From NCBI GenBank assembly GCA_017622925.1, contig JAGAQC010000006.1, forward strand, positions 1 to 57,325: DNA of 57,325 nt, read 5' to 3'. Source of the DNA: Ruminococcus sp. GTDB taxonomy: Bacteria > Bacillota > Clostridia > Oscillospirales > Ruminococcaceae. Shown in pieces: positions 43,158-50,598 of this stretch. Position 1 is the stretch's first letter; the number at the start of each line of letters is the position of its first letter. The notes under the pieces were generated by a model that saw nothing but the letters and a program-made list of their open reading frames with translations, searched no databases and was not told the DNA's origin. Both the position numbers and the translations under genes were made by a program.

Positions 43158-43349
43158 ATGTCACGTGAAGATATAAAAAAAATGAAAGAACTTGATGAAG
43201 CTGCTGAAAAAGCAGGAGGTTTTACCTCTCCTGTTTCTGCTGACGATATTCATTACAATTATCGTGAAATAAGCCGATATTGTAAAGAGAAAGGAATTGA
43301 ACCCATTGATATGACAATTCGCGAACTTAACAGGTTTGTTGTAGAATAA
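43158..43349 (+). CDS. Putative immunity/antitoxin partner of the GNAT domain
   Basis: 63 aa, ATG two bases after the GNAT stop, with GGAGGG. Motif NYREISRYCKEKGIEPIDMT followed by IRELNRF is a short helical pattern. Position directly after a MuF fusion, small size and shared transcription fit an immunity or antitoxin role; no biochemical family recognised. Confidence 0.5.
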   Translation: MSREDIKKMKELDEAAEKAGGFTSPVSADDIHYNYREISRYCKEKGIEPIDMTIRELNRFVVE

Positions 43350-43360
43350 AACGAATGTAA

Positions 43361-43390
43361 TTGAAATTTACAAAATAAATATGATATAAT
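43361..43390 (+). promoter_or_regulatory. Promoter of a phage small RNA
   Basis: TTGAAA (43361-43366) and TATAAT (43385-43390), 18-bp spacer; start near 43397. Confidence 0.65.
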
Positions 43391-43396
43391 AAAGGT

Positions 43397-43551
43397 AAGA
43401 TAAGAGAGGAGCGTCAGAGGTGGAAGATTTCGTCCCCGTCCACACGCCGCCGGCTTGACAAGGTTTATACCTGAGAGATGCAGGAGAATGGGACGCCTGC
43501 CTGATATCCACTCTTTCTATAACCGCTTTGGGAAACCAAGGCGGTTTCTTT
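43397..43551 (+). ncRNA. Small RNA in the phage head module, family unknown
   Basis: About 155 nt from a promoter to a terminator (AACCGCTTT 43521-43529 / AAGGCGGTT 43538-43546, T-rich tail). Local hairpins GCAGG/CCTGC and GGTGG/CCGTCC are visible and the two ends (AGAGAGGAG and CTCTTTCT) can pair. No start codon with a usable ribosome site gives a sensible peptide. It lies between the GNAT partner gene and a fibre gene. Could regulate the island, act as antitoxin RNA, or be a leader of the fibre gene. Confidence 0.5.
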
Positions 43552-43571
43552 ATACTCAAAAAAACGAATTT

Positions 43572-43595
43572 AAACGCTCCAAAAGGGCGTTTTTA
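43572..43595 (+). terminator. Second tandem terminator
   Basis: AAACGCTC/GGGCGTTT with a 5-base loop and TTTTT. Together with the preceding hairpin it strongly separates the small RNA from the fibre gene. Confidence 0.7.
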
Positions 43596-43649
43596 TTATG
43601 CCTGAAAATACAATAAAAACGGCATAGAAGCCGGAAAGGAAAGGTAAAA

Positions 43650-45845
43650 ATGACAACGATAGAATTAACGGCGAAAGATCAGGAGATCGCAGCGAGATCA
43701 AAGCCTGTCGTTGCATCGGGGAATCAGAATACAGTCGCAATAACGGTCGATTACAGTCCCGAGTGGGACGGTTATGTTAAAACAGCCGTATTCTTTACGG
43801 AAAACGACCCGACAGCGTATGAAGTCGCTATGGTGGACGACAAGTTTATCGTTCCTCACGAAGTGCTTGAAGATGTTACGAAGCTCTATATCGGTCTGAG
43901 GGGCGTGAACGGCGATGAAGTAAAGACGTCCTCGCTTGTAAAGTACAGCATTGTAAAGGGAACTCCGATCGGCGAGGGTACAGCGGTAGACGCAACGCCT
44001 ACGCCGTATCAGCAGGTGCTTTCCAGAACCGAAAGCTTGCAGGGGCAGATCAATGAGATCGTTATCGAAGCGACCGATAGCGGCGACGCTTCGGCGGAAG
44101 TCGCACAGGCAAGGATACCCGAATACGGAGCGGAGACTTTTCCAACGCTTCAAGCAAGGCTTAACAGCTCCGACGCACAGCTTAATGCAGTACAGATAGG
44201 AAAAGCGGATCGGGAAGAACTTGAAAAGCTGACTGTCAGCGAAATGCCGTTTGTCAGCGGATATATTCCAAATCGCTGTGAAACAGGCACTATTGATGTA
44301 ACGACCGGCATAGATACAGATGACGAAACAAGAATAAGAACGATAGGGTATATCCCGAATATCGGTTCTCGCATTGTTGTTACACTTTCGGCAGACGTGA
44401 AATGCCGCGCAGTTTACTATAAGTCCGATCTTACCGTTCTCAGAGCTTCGCCGGATTGGTCAACTCATGATGTTATTAAGATAAAGATTCAGGACGATAC
44501 AGAGATAGCATACGTTCGGCTTGTCTTTGCTTTCAGCGATGACAGAAAAATAGAAAATGTTTCCGATATAGAAAGCCTGATAACAGTAAGATACGACAAT
44601 CACCCTTATACATACAACGGACGTGTTGCAGACCACGGCAGAACAAGCTTTGCCGAGTGCAGCAAGCCGGGCTGTTACGGTTTCAGCAGTACCGATCTTC
44701 CTATTCTGACCGATAAGCCCGATATTTCGGACGGCGGAATACTCAGGGTCGAAATAAACGCCGCTGCGGACGTAGTGTTCCAGACGATATGTACCAAGAA
44801 AGGCTTTATATACTTCCGATACGGCAGCAATGAATTTACAAGAATGAACGCTCTGTATACTCAGTATTTCCTTGCGAGGGGAAACGCTGTCGATCTCGGC
44901 TACAGCTCACTTGCGGAATGTACAACCGAGGGAACATATCAGATCACTTCGGCAAATATTTCGGAGCTTTCGGACTGCCCGAGTAAATACGGCGGCATAC
45001 TTAAAGTGTACAGAGGTTTTTCCGCCGTTGTGCTTTTGCAGGAATACACCGATACACGAGGAAATACGTATCAAAGATACATGAACGCCACTGAATTCAG
45101 CCAATGGATACAGACGGGGAAAAATATTACAACTACGGCAGGATCAGCGGTATGGTACGCATTGGGGGACAGCATAACTCAGGGATATTACAGCTATATT
45201 GGCGATAATGGCAAATCTGCTATAGCGGTAACTCAAAATAACTGGGTCAATACAGTAGCTAATGCTAAGGGATATACACTTACAAATCATGGTGTAGGCG
45301 GCTCGGGATATGTTCATAACGGAACTGTCCTTGATAAACTGAATGCGAGAGATCATGTGAACACTATCGACTTTTCGGGAGCGGACATTGTAACCCTTGC
45401 TTACGGTATCAACGACTGGAAAGGCAACGACCCTTTGGGAACATTCAATGATGACATTGCTACGGGCGGCACATTCTACAGTAACATGAGATATGTTATA
45501 GAAAAGATACTTGGCGATAATCCTCTGTGCAAGATATTCATTATAACCCCTATTAACGCTTCGAGATACGGAACAGAGGTCGGTAACTGGTCGCTTAGTT
45601 TCCCGAGAGGCGCTGATATGAACGGCGATAGAACAGAGGCTGACGATAAGCTCACGCTCCAAGACTTCTTCAATGCCGAAAAGGAAGTTGCTGAATATTA
45701 CGGTCTGGAACTGATAGATATGACCCACGATTCATGCGTCAACAGGCTCACCGCGCCTCACATTCTTATCGACGGCGTTCACCCGTCGCTCGACGGTCAT
45801 AAGGCAATGGGCAGGGAGCTTGCCGATAAGATAAATTACTTTTAA
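43650..45845 (+). CDS. Tail-fibre/BppU-like protein with SGNH hydrolase domain
   Basis: 731 aa, ATG after GGAAAGGAAAGG. The N-terminal 110 residues (ELTAKDQEIAARSKPVVASG, VDYSPEWDGYVKTAVFFTEN) are the BppU/upper-baseplate type. Middle regions are beta-rich fibre. The C-terminal 230 residues form an SGNH/GDSL hydrolase: YALGDSITQG (Ser nucleophile), TLAYGINDWKG and DGVHPSLDGH (Asp-His pair), so it may deacetylate or cleave cell-surface glycans. Its place between head genes, rather than after Tal, is unusual. Confidence 0.8.
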   Translation: MTTIELTAKDQEIAARSKPVVASGNQNTVAITVDYSPEWDGYVKTAVFFTENDPTAYEVAMVDDKFIVPHEVLEDVTKLYIGLRGVNGDEVKTSSLVKYSIVKGTPIGEGTAVDATPTPYQQVLSRTESLQGQINEIVIEATDSGDASAEVAQARIPEYGAETFPTLQARLNSSDAQLNAVQIGKADREELEKLTVSEMPFVSGYIPNRCETGTIDVTTGIDTDDETRIRTIGYIPNIGSRIVVTLSADVKCRAVYYKSDLTVLRASPDWSTHDVIKIKIQDDTEIAYVRLVFAFSDDRKIENVSDIESLITVRYDNHPYTYNGRVADHGRTSFAECSKPGCYGFSSTDLPILTDKPDISDGGILRVEINAAADVVFQTICTKKGFIYFRYGSNEFTRMNALYTQYFLARGNAVDLGYSSLAECTTEGTYQITSANISELSDCPSKYGGILKVYRGFSAVVLLQEYTDTRGNTYQRYMNATEFSQWIQTGKNITTTAGSAVWYALGDSITQGYYSYIGDNGKSAIAVTQNNWVNTVANAKGYTLTNHGVGGSGYVHNGTVLDKLNARDHVNTIDFSGADIVTLAYGINDWKGNDPLGTFNDDIATGGTFYSNMRYVIEKILGDNPLCKIFIITPINASRYGTEVGNWSLSFPRGADMNGDRTEADDKLTLQDFFNAEKEVAEYYGLELIDMTHDSCVNRLTAPHILIDGVHPSLDGHKAMGRELADKINYF

Positions 45846-45850
45846 AAATA

Positions 45851-45875
45851 AAAGCATCCTTTGGGGTGCTTTTTA
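45851..45875 (+). terminator. Terminator after the fibre gene
   Basis: AAAAGCATCC/GGGTGCTTTT with TTTTT. It ends the inserted island before the scaffold gene, so the distal head genes need readthrough or another promoter. The 45880-45997 stretch also has ATGCC/GGCAT and TGTGG/CCACA hairpins. Confidence 0.75.
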
Positions 45876-45997
45876 TATTGTCCAAAAGCCTGAATGACGT
45901 TTAAAAGCCGGCAATTATGCCTTGATACTGGCATTTAAAAAGTATTGTGCTTGTGGGAGAAACCACACTTAAAAACGTAAGCAGAAAGGAAAACGAT

Positions 45998-46669
45998 ATG
46001 GAGTTTTTAAGAGAAATCTTAGGTGATGAACTGTATGCACAGTTCGCTGAAAAAGTGAACGCCCACAACGGCAATGAAGCAAACAAGGATAAGCTTATTA
46101 AGCTTGCTAACCTTGCAAGCGGCGAGTATGTGGGTAAGGGCAAATATGAAGCCCTTGAAGCTGAATTAACCGGCAATAAGGCGGAACTTCTCACGGCTAA
46201 CAATCTTATTGCAGAACTGAAAAAGGGAACAGCCGGAAATGAGAATTTACAGAATAAGATCGCCGACTATGAAACACAGGTCAACGACTTACAAAAGCAG
46301 TTACAGGAAACAAAAGTCAAGGCGGCGTTAAAGGTTGCTTTGCTTTCCGAAAAAGCCGTTGATGTTGACTATCTCAGTTACAAGATCAACGAGAAAATGA
46401 ACGCACAGGGAAAAATCTTAGAGCTTGATGAAAACGAACATATCAAGGGAATTGATGAAATGCTTTCAGGCTTGAAGGTGCAGTTCCCGAACCAGTTCGC
46501 AGCCGATCAGCAGAAACAGGTAGAAGTACAGAAGCTGCCTGATAACGGCAACGATCAGAATGCAGGCATTACGGCGGAGGCGTTCAGCAAAATGGGCTAC
46601 CAGTCCAGACTAAAGCTGAAACAGGAACACCCGGAAGTATATGCGCAAATGACAGGAAGATCCGAATAA
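45998..46669 (+). CDS. Scaffold protein (GP20-like)
   Basis: 223 aa from ATG 45998 behind AGAAAGGA. Charged coiled coil (IADYETQVNDLQKQLQETKV) and C-terminal GYQSRLKLKQEHPEVYAQM are typical of Firmicutes phage scaffolds that precede the capsid gene. It guides prohead assembly and is then released. Confidence 0.8.
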   Translation: MEFLREILGDELYAQFAEKVNAHNGNEANKDKLIKLANLASGEYVGKGKYEALEAELTGNKAELLTANNLIAELKKGTAGNENLQNKIADYETQVNDLQKQLQETKVKAALKVALLSEKAVDVDYLSYKINEKMNAQGKILELDENEHIKGIDEMLSGLKVQFPNQFAADQQKQVEVQKLPDNGNDQNAGITAEAFSKMGYQSRLKLKQEHPEVYAQMTGRSE

Positions 46670-46695
46670 AACAAATTTGAAAGGAAGTATTATTT

Positions 46696-47550
46696 ATGTC
46701 TGTTACAAAAATTGCAGATCTTATTGACGCAGAGGTCATGGCTGACGCTATAAGCGGAAAAATCGCTTCGAGCATTGTTGTAACGCCTTTTGCTAAAATA
46801 GACACCAGTCTACAGGCTTCAAATGCAGGAGATACAATAACAGTTCCGCAGTTCTCATACATAGGCGACGCTGAGGACGTTGCAGAGGGCGTTGCATGCG
46901 GCACTGTAGCTCTTACGGCAACCACGACAACAGCAAAAGTCAAGAAAGCTATGAAAGCTGTAACTATTACCGATGAAGCTGTACTCTCAGGCTATGGCGA
47001 TCCCGTTGGTCAGGCTAATATGCAGCTTACAAGATCAATTGCCGCAAAGGTCGATGCTGACTGTATGGCTGCGCTTCAGACTGCGCAGCTCGAATATGAC
47101 GGCTCTGCAAAGGCGATCAGTTATTCGGGCATTGTGGAGGCTGTCGATGTTTTTCGCGAGGAATTCAATTCAAACAAGGTCATCTTCATCAATCCTGCGC
47201 AGGTCGTAGCTTTGAGAAAGGACAGCGAATTTCTTGCGGCTGATAAGCTTGCGGAAAGTGTACGTGTTACAGGAGCTATCGGCAAGATATGTAATTGCGA
47301 GGTCGTGGTCTCAAAAAAAGTTCCGCTTAATGAGGAGGGAACATGCTATGTATGTCCCATTGTCAAGCTGAATGAGGACAGCGAGACTGAGGACGAATCG
47401 CCTGCTCTTACTATCTACATGAAGCGTAATGTCAATGTCGAGACAGAGAGAGACACGCTGGCACGAAGCACTACGATCTCCGTTGATGAGATATATACGG
47501 CTGCGCTTTCCAACAGTTCAAAGGTCGTGCTTGCTACGTTCAAGAAATAA
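46696..47550 (+). CDS. Major capsid protein (N4-gp56 type)
   Basis: 284 aa. Pattern TKIADLIDAEVMADAISGKI, DTITVPQFSYIGDAEDVAEG and KKAMKAVTITDEAVLSGYGD identifies the N4-gp56 branch of HK97-fold capsids. Position after the scaffold and before connectors supports it. Confidence 0.88.
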   Translation: MSVTKIADLIDAEVMADAISGKIASSIVVTPFAKIDTSLQASNAGDTITVPQFSYIGDAEDVAEGVACGTVALTATTTTAKVKKAMKAVTITDEAVLSGYGDPVGQANMQLTRSIAAKVDADCMAALQTAQLEYDGSAKAISYSGIVEAVDVFREEFNSNKVIFINPAQVVALRKDSEFLAADKLAESVRVTGAIGKICNCEVVVSKKVPLNEEGTCYVCPIVKLNEDSETEDESPALTIYMKRNVNVETERDTLARSTTISVDEIYTAALSNSSKVVLATFKK

Positions 47551-47564
47551 GGCGGTGGACCCTG

Positions 47565-48104
47565 ATGATACTGACGGTCAAGGAGCTGAGATCACAGGTT
47601 GACTGCGGTAATATGACTGATGATGCGATCAGTTCGCATTTGACGGCAATTGAATCGATCATCAGGAAGTATACGCATAACAATTTCCAAGTGAAGCAGA
47701 TACGCTTTGAATGCGCTGTTGAAAACGGCGTTATACAAGGGTCGTCGCCGTATGTGACGATCGGCGATACCCTTGAAATTACGCGCTCATCGCTTAACAG
47801 CGGTTTATGTACAGTTATCGAAAAAAGCGATAAGACGCTGACAGTCGATACACCTGTGTTTGATTGTCCGCACAACCGATTTACACTGATAAGATACCCT
47901 GCCGATGTGAAACAGTGCGCGGTCAATATGTTCAGGTGGAAGCTTGAATTCGGCGGTAAGATAGGCATTAAAAGCGAATCGGAAACGCTGTCACGGCACA
48001 GCGAATCTGTGACCTACGAGGACAGCAGCAGCTTGTATATGGGCTATCCCAAAGGCATAATGAACGCGCTGTCGCTGCATGTAAAGGCGAGGTGCTGGAA
48101 GTGA
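47565..48104 (+). CDS. Head-tail connector (adaptor) protein
   Basis: 179 aa, ATG behind GGCGGTGG. The N-terminal helices (TVKELRSQVDCGNMTDDAIS) fit gp15/gp6-like adaptors that attach under the portal. Followed by the other connector genes in the usual order. Confidence 0.65.
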   Translation: MILTVKELRSQVDCGNMTDDAISSHLTAIESIIRKYTHNNFQVKQIRFECAVENGVIQGSSPYVTIGDTLEITRSSLNSGLCTVIEKSDKTLTVDTPVFDCPHNRFTLIRYPADVKQCAVNMFRWKLEFGGKIGIKSESETLSRHSESVTYEDSSSLYMGYPKGIMNALSLHVKARCWK

Positions 48105-48442
48105 AAAAAATCAAAAAGCGCACGCCCTGCACGGTACAGACAAAGACATCTTCCAGTAACGCCATAGGCGAAACGGTGAACGAGTGGTCGGAATTTGCGG
48201 TACTCAGCGGCGTGCTTGGTTTACAATCGGGCGACAGCAAACGCACGTACAGTACGAAACTCGAAGAATCCACACATGTTTTTATCTGCGACTACAACGA
48301 AGCGGTATATGGGTTAGCCGATCAGGATGTAAGGTGTATCATCAAAGGCAAAATGTACGATGTACTGCTGATAGATAACCCTGACGAAATGGATTATCAC
48401 CTTGAAATATATCTGAAATTGGTAGGCGGTCAGAATGGCTGA
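48101..48442 (+). CDS. Head-tail stopper / minor capsid protein
   Basis: 113 aa from GTG 48101, six bases after GAGGTG and overlapping the previous stop. Beta-rich (RTPCTVQTKTSSSNAIGETV; HVFICDYNEAVYGLADQDVR) like head closure proteins of this gene order. Confidence 0.6.
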   Translation: MKKIKKRTPCTVQTKTSSSNAIGETVNEWSEFAVLSGVLGLQSGDSKRTYSTKLEESTHVFICDYNEAVYGLADQDVRCIIKGKMYDVLLIDNPDEMDYHLEIYLKLVGGQNG

Positions 48443-48842
48443 TGTTATTTTCGAGAGTTTCGCTATCGAGGTAATGGGCGAAATAAACGATAAAATAAAC
48501 ATTGCGCTGGAAGAAAGCGCAGGGGAGCTTGAATCACGGGCAAAGCGAAATACAAGGGTCGCTTCAAGCAATACCAAAAATAGCTGGAAGCATAAAGTGG
48601 ACACCGAAAAACACGAAGCTGTCATTGGTAATCCGCTTGAAAACGCCATATGGGAGGAATTCGGCACGGGCGAATATGCTTTGCAGGGCAACGGCAGGAA
48701 AGGCGGCTGGGTTTATAAAGACGATAGCGGCGATTATCGCTTCACAAGAGGTAAAAAGCCTTCAAGGGCGTTGTTCAGAGCCTATACCGCACTCAAAAAC
48801 AAGATAGAGAAGCATTTGCAGGATTCGTTAAAGGATTTGTAA
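48435..48842 (+). CDS. HK97 gp10-like protein
   Basis: 135 aa. ELESRAKRNTRVASSNTKNS, NAIWEEFGTGEYALQGNGRK and PSRALFRAYTALKNKI match the gp10 family. Works at the head-tail joint. Confidence 0.8.
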   Translation: MADVIFESFAIEVMGEINDKINIALEESAGELESRAKRNTRVASSNTKNSWKHKVDTEKHEAVIGNPLENAIWEEFGTGEYALQGNGRKGGWVYKDDSGDYRFTRGKKPSRALFRAYTALKNKIEKHLQDSLKDL

Positions 48843-48844
48843 GC

Positions 48845-49216
48845 ATGGAGAAGTTGAAATTTATAAAACAGCAAATGGATATTCTTCATATCCCTTATGA
48901 GTTTATGGAATGGACGGCTAAAATAAAATATCCGTACTGGGTAGGGGAATTTTCCGAAACACCTCCCGAAACAGAGGACGGATGCGAGGAAAGCACGTTC
49001 ATACTGACAGGCACGAGCCGCGGTTCATGGCTTGAACTGATGAAAGCAAAGGAAAAAATAAAGCGGCACTTCCCGACAATCGGCGGATTGAGGGCGAAAA
49101 CGGACAGCGGAGCGATAGCCGTCTTTTTTTCGTCCTCTTTGCCTGTGCCGACGGGTGAAGCCGATCTGAAAAGGATTCAAGTCACACTTGATATTAAAGA
49201 ATGGAAAGGAACTTAA
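48845..49216 (+). CDS. Putative tail terminator
   Basis: 123 aa. YWVGEFSETPPETEDGCEES and the SSSLPVPTGEADLKRIQVTL end agree with tail completion proteins placed just before the tail tube gene. The assignment is by position and weak pattern. Confidence 0.6.
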   Translation: MEKLKFIKQQMDILHIPYEFMEWTAKIKYPYWVGEFSETPPETEDGCEESTFILTGTSRGSWLELMKAKEKIKRHFPTIGGLRAKTDSGAIAVFFSSSLPVPTGEADLKRIQVTLDIKEWKGT

Positions 49217-49218
49217 TT

Positions 49219-49815
49219 ATGAGCGTAATCGGAGTACACGGAATTTCTAAGAACACGCCGGAAAATATTCTTCTCGGCGCAGGCACTATCCACAAGAACC
49301 TTGTATGGGATTCAGCTTCAAGGACGTGGAAAGGCGAGATAATAGGACCTACATCGGGCGGAAACAGCATTGAGATCAAGGGCGAGATCAAGGATATTGA
49401 ACTTGACGGCGCGCTTGTAAAGGTCAAGGGGCTTGCCGTTATGCAGGGCGGAACAGCCACAATGGAAGTCAATTTCGCCGAAATTTCAACTGATACAATG
49501 AAGATCGGTATGATCGGCGAGGAAGGCGAATCCGATGCGGCAGGCTATTCGATGATACAGACAAAGGCAAACATCGAGGAGGGGGACTATGTTCCTAATT
49601 TTGCTTTTGTAGGCAAGACCGCCAACGGCGCAAAGGACATTATCGTAATAATGGAAAACGCCCTTTGCACTTCGGGTCTGAAGATAGAGGGCAAGAACAA
49701 GGATAATTCAGTTATCAAGCTTACTATGGAAGCTTATGCGGAAAATGAGGGAACTCTTGACCGTATACCCGTAAAGATATACTATCCCGATCCAACGGCG
49801 GCAAAAAACGCATAA
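49219..49815 (+). CDS. Major tail tube protein
   Basis: 198 aa from ATG 49219 behind AAAGGAAC. Beta-rich sequence (SVIGVHGISKNTPENILLGA, GKNKDNSVIKLTMEAYAENE) as expected for the phi13-type tail tube. Precedes the tail chaperone pair. Confidence 0.75.
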   Translation: MSVIGVHGISKNTPENILLGAGTIHKNLVWDSASRTWKGEIIGPTSGGNSIEIKGEIKDIELDGALVKVKGLAVMQGGTATMEVNFAEISTDTMKIGMIGEEGESDAAGYSMIQTKANIEEGDYVPNFAFVGKTANGAKDIIVIMENALCTSGLKIEGKNKDNSVIKLTMEAYAENEGTLDRIPVKIYYPDPTAAKNA

Positions 49816-49830
49816 AAGGAGTAAAGAATT

Positions 49831-50298
49831 ATGGAAGCAAACGATAAGATCACAATGGAGACTGTTCAGGCGGCGGAGCTTGAAGCGGTCGAGGAAGAAA
49901 AGCCTTATAAGTTCAGAAAATTGCTGTCAAAAGACGTTTTTCTGATGACTAAGATAATCAGCAAGATCGGCATTAACAATTTCAGCGAATGCCTTGAAAA
50001 GGATTCCGTGAAGTCTGCTATAAAGAAAATTGCCGACAAGGGAGAGGAAGAAAAAGACAATGACAATGCGTTCACATTGATCGGTATTACCGTATCAATG
50101 GAAATCGCAGACGTTGTTTTCTCCAATCTTGACAAGTGTCAGAACGACATATATAAGCTGCTTTCCCAGACGTCAAATGTAAAATTCAGCGAGTTTGAAA
50201 ACATGGACGCTGTGGTATTCCTTGAAATGGTCGTTGACTTTATCAAGAAAGAGGAATTCAAGGATTTTTTCAGGGTTGCTTCAAAGTTGCTCAAATAG
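49831..50298 (+). CDS. Tail assembly chaperone G
   Basis: 155 aa, helical, ends FRVASKLLK. A slippery T-TTT-TTC just before the stop allows a -1 shift into the next frame, giving the longer GT form. Both bind the tape measure during tail assembly. Confidence 0.75.
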   Translation: MEANDKITMETVQAAELEAVEEEKPYKFRKLLSKDVFLMTKIISKIGINNFSECLEKDSVKSAIKKIADKGEEEKDNDNAFTLIGITVSMEIADVVFSNLDKCQNDIYKLLSQTSNVKFSEFENMDAVVFLEMVVDFIKKEEFKDFFRVASKLLK

Positions 50299-50594
50299 GC
50301 GAGTTTGAATTTATGGACTTGCTGTTTACCAGATATGCAAGTCCGTTCCTTTTTATGGACGAAATGATCAGGAATTGTATGCTTTGCGAATTTATCGGCA
50401 AAGTAGTCAAGGTAAAGCATGAAGCCGATGAATGGGAAGTCTATCTGTATAAAGTATGGGATAAGTCGTTCAGCGAATTTAAGCAGGAGTTACAGCTTGA
50501 TAGACAGCATCAGCATATGTCATCGGCTTGCGCTGAGCATACAATTAAGGAATCTATGAACATTCTGAAAAATTTCGATCCTGAAAAGAGGTGA
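49831..50594 (+). CDS. Tail assembly chaperone GT (-1 frameshift product)
   Basis: About 254 aa when ribosomes slip at 50265-50271: after DFF the frame continues QGCFKVAQIGEFEFMDLLFT and on to FDPEKR. The -1 frame is open from 50238 through the G stop to 50594 without interruption. This arrangement ahead of a tape measure gene is conserved in long-tailed phages. Confidence 0.75.
50265..50271 (+). other. Programmed -1 frameshift site
   Basis: TTTTTTC read as (ga)T-TTT-TTC, the canonical X-XXY-YYZ heptamer in the zero frame of the G gene, 28 bases before its TAG. Confidence 0.8.
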
Positions 50595-50598
50595 AAAT

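Noticed and set aside
43397-43520. Glycine riboswitch on the minus strand (CTCTCAGG-like block)
   Set aside because: The match is limited to one short block; the core and paired elements are missing, and promoter and terminators point to the plus strand.
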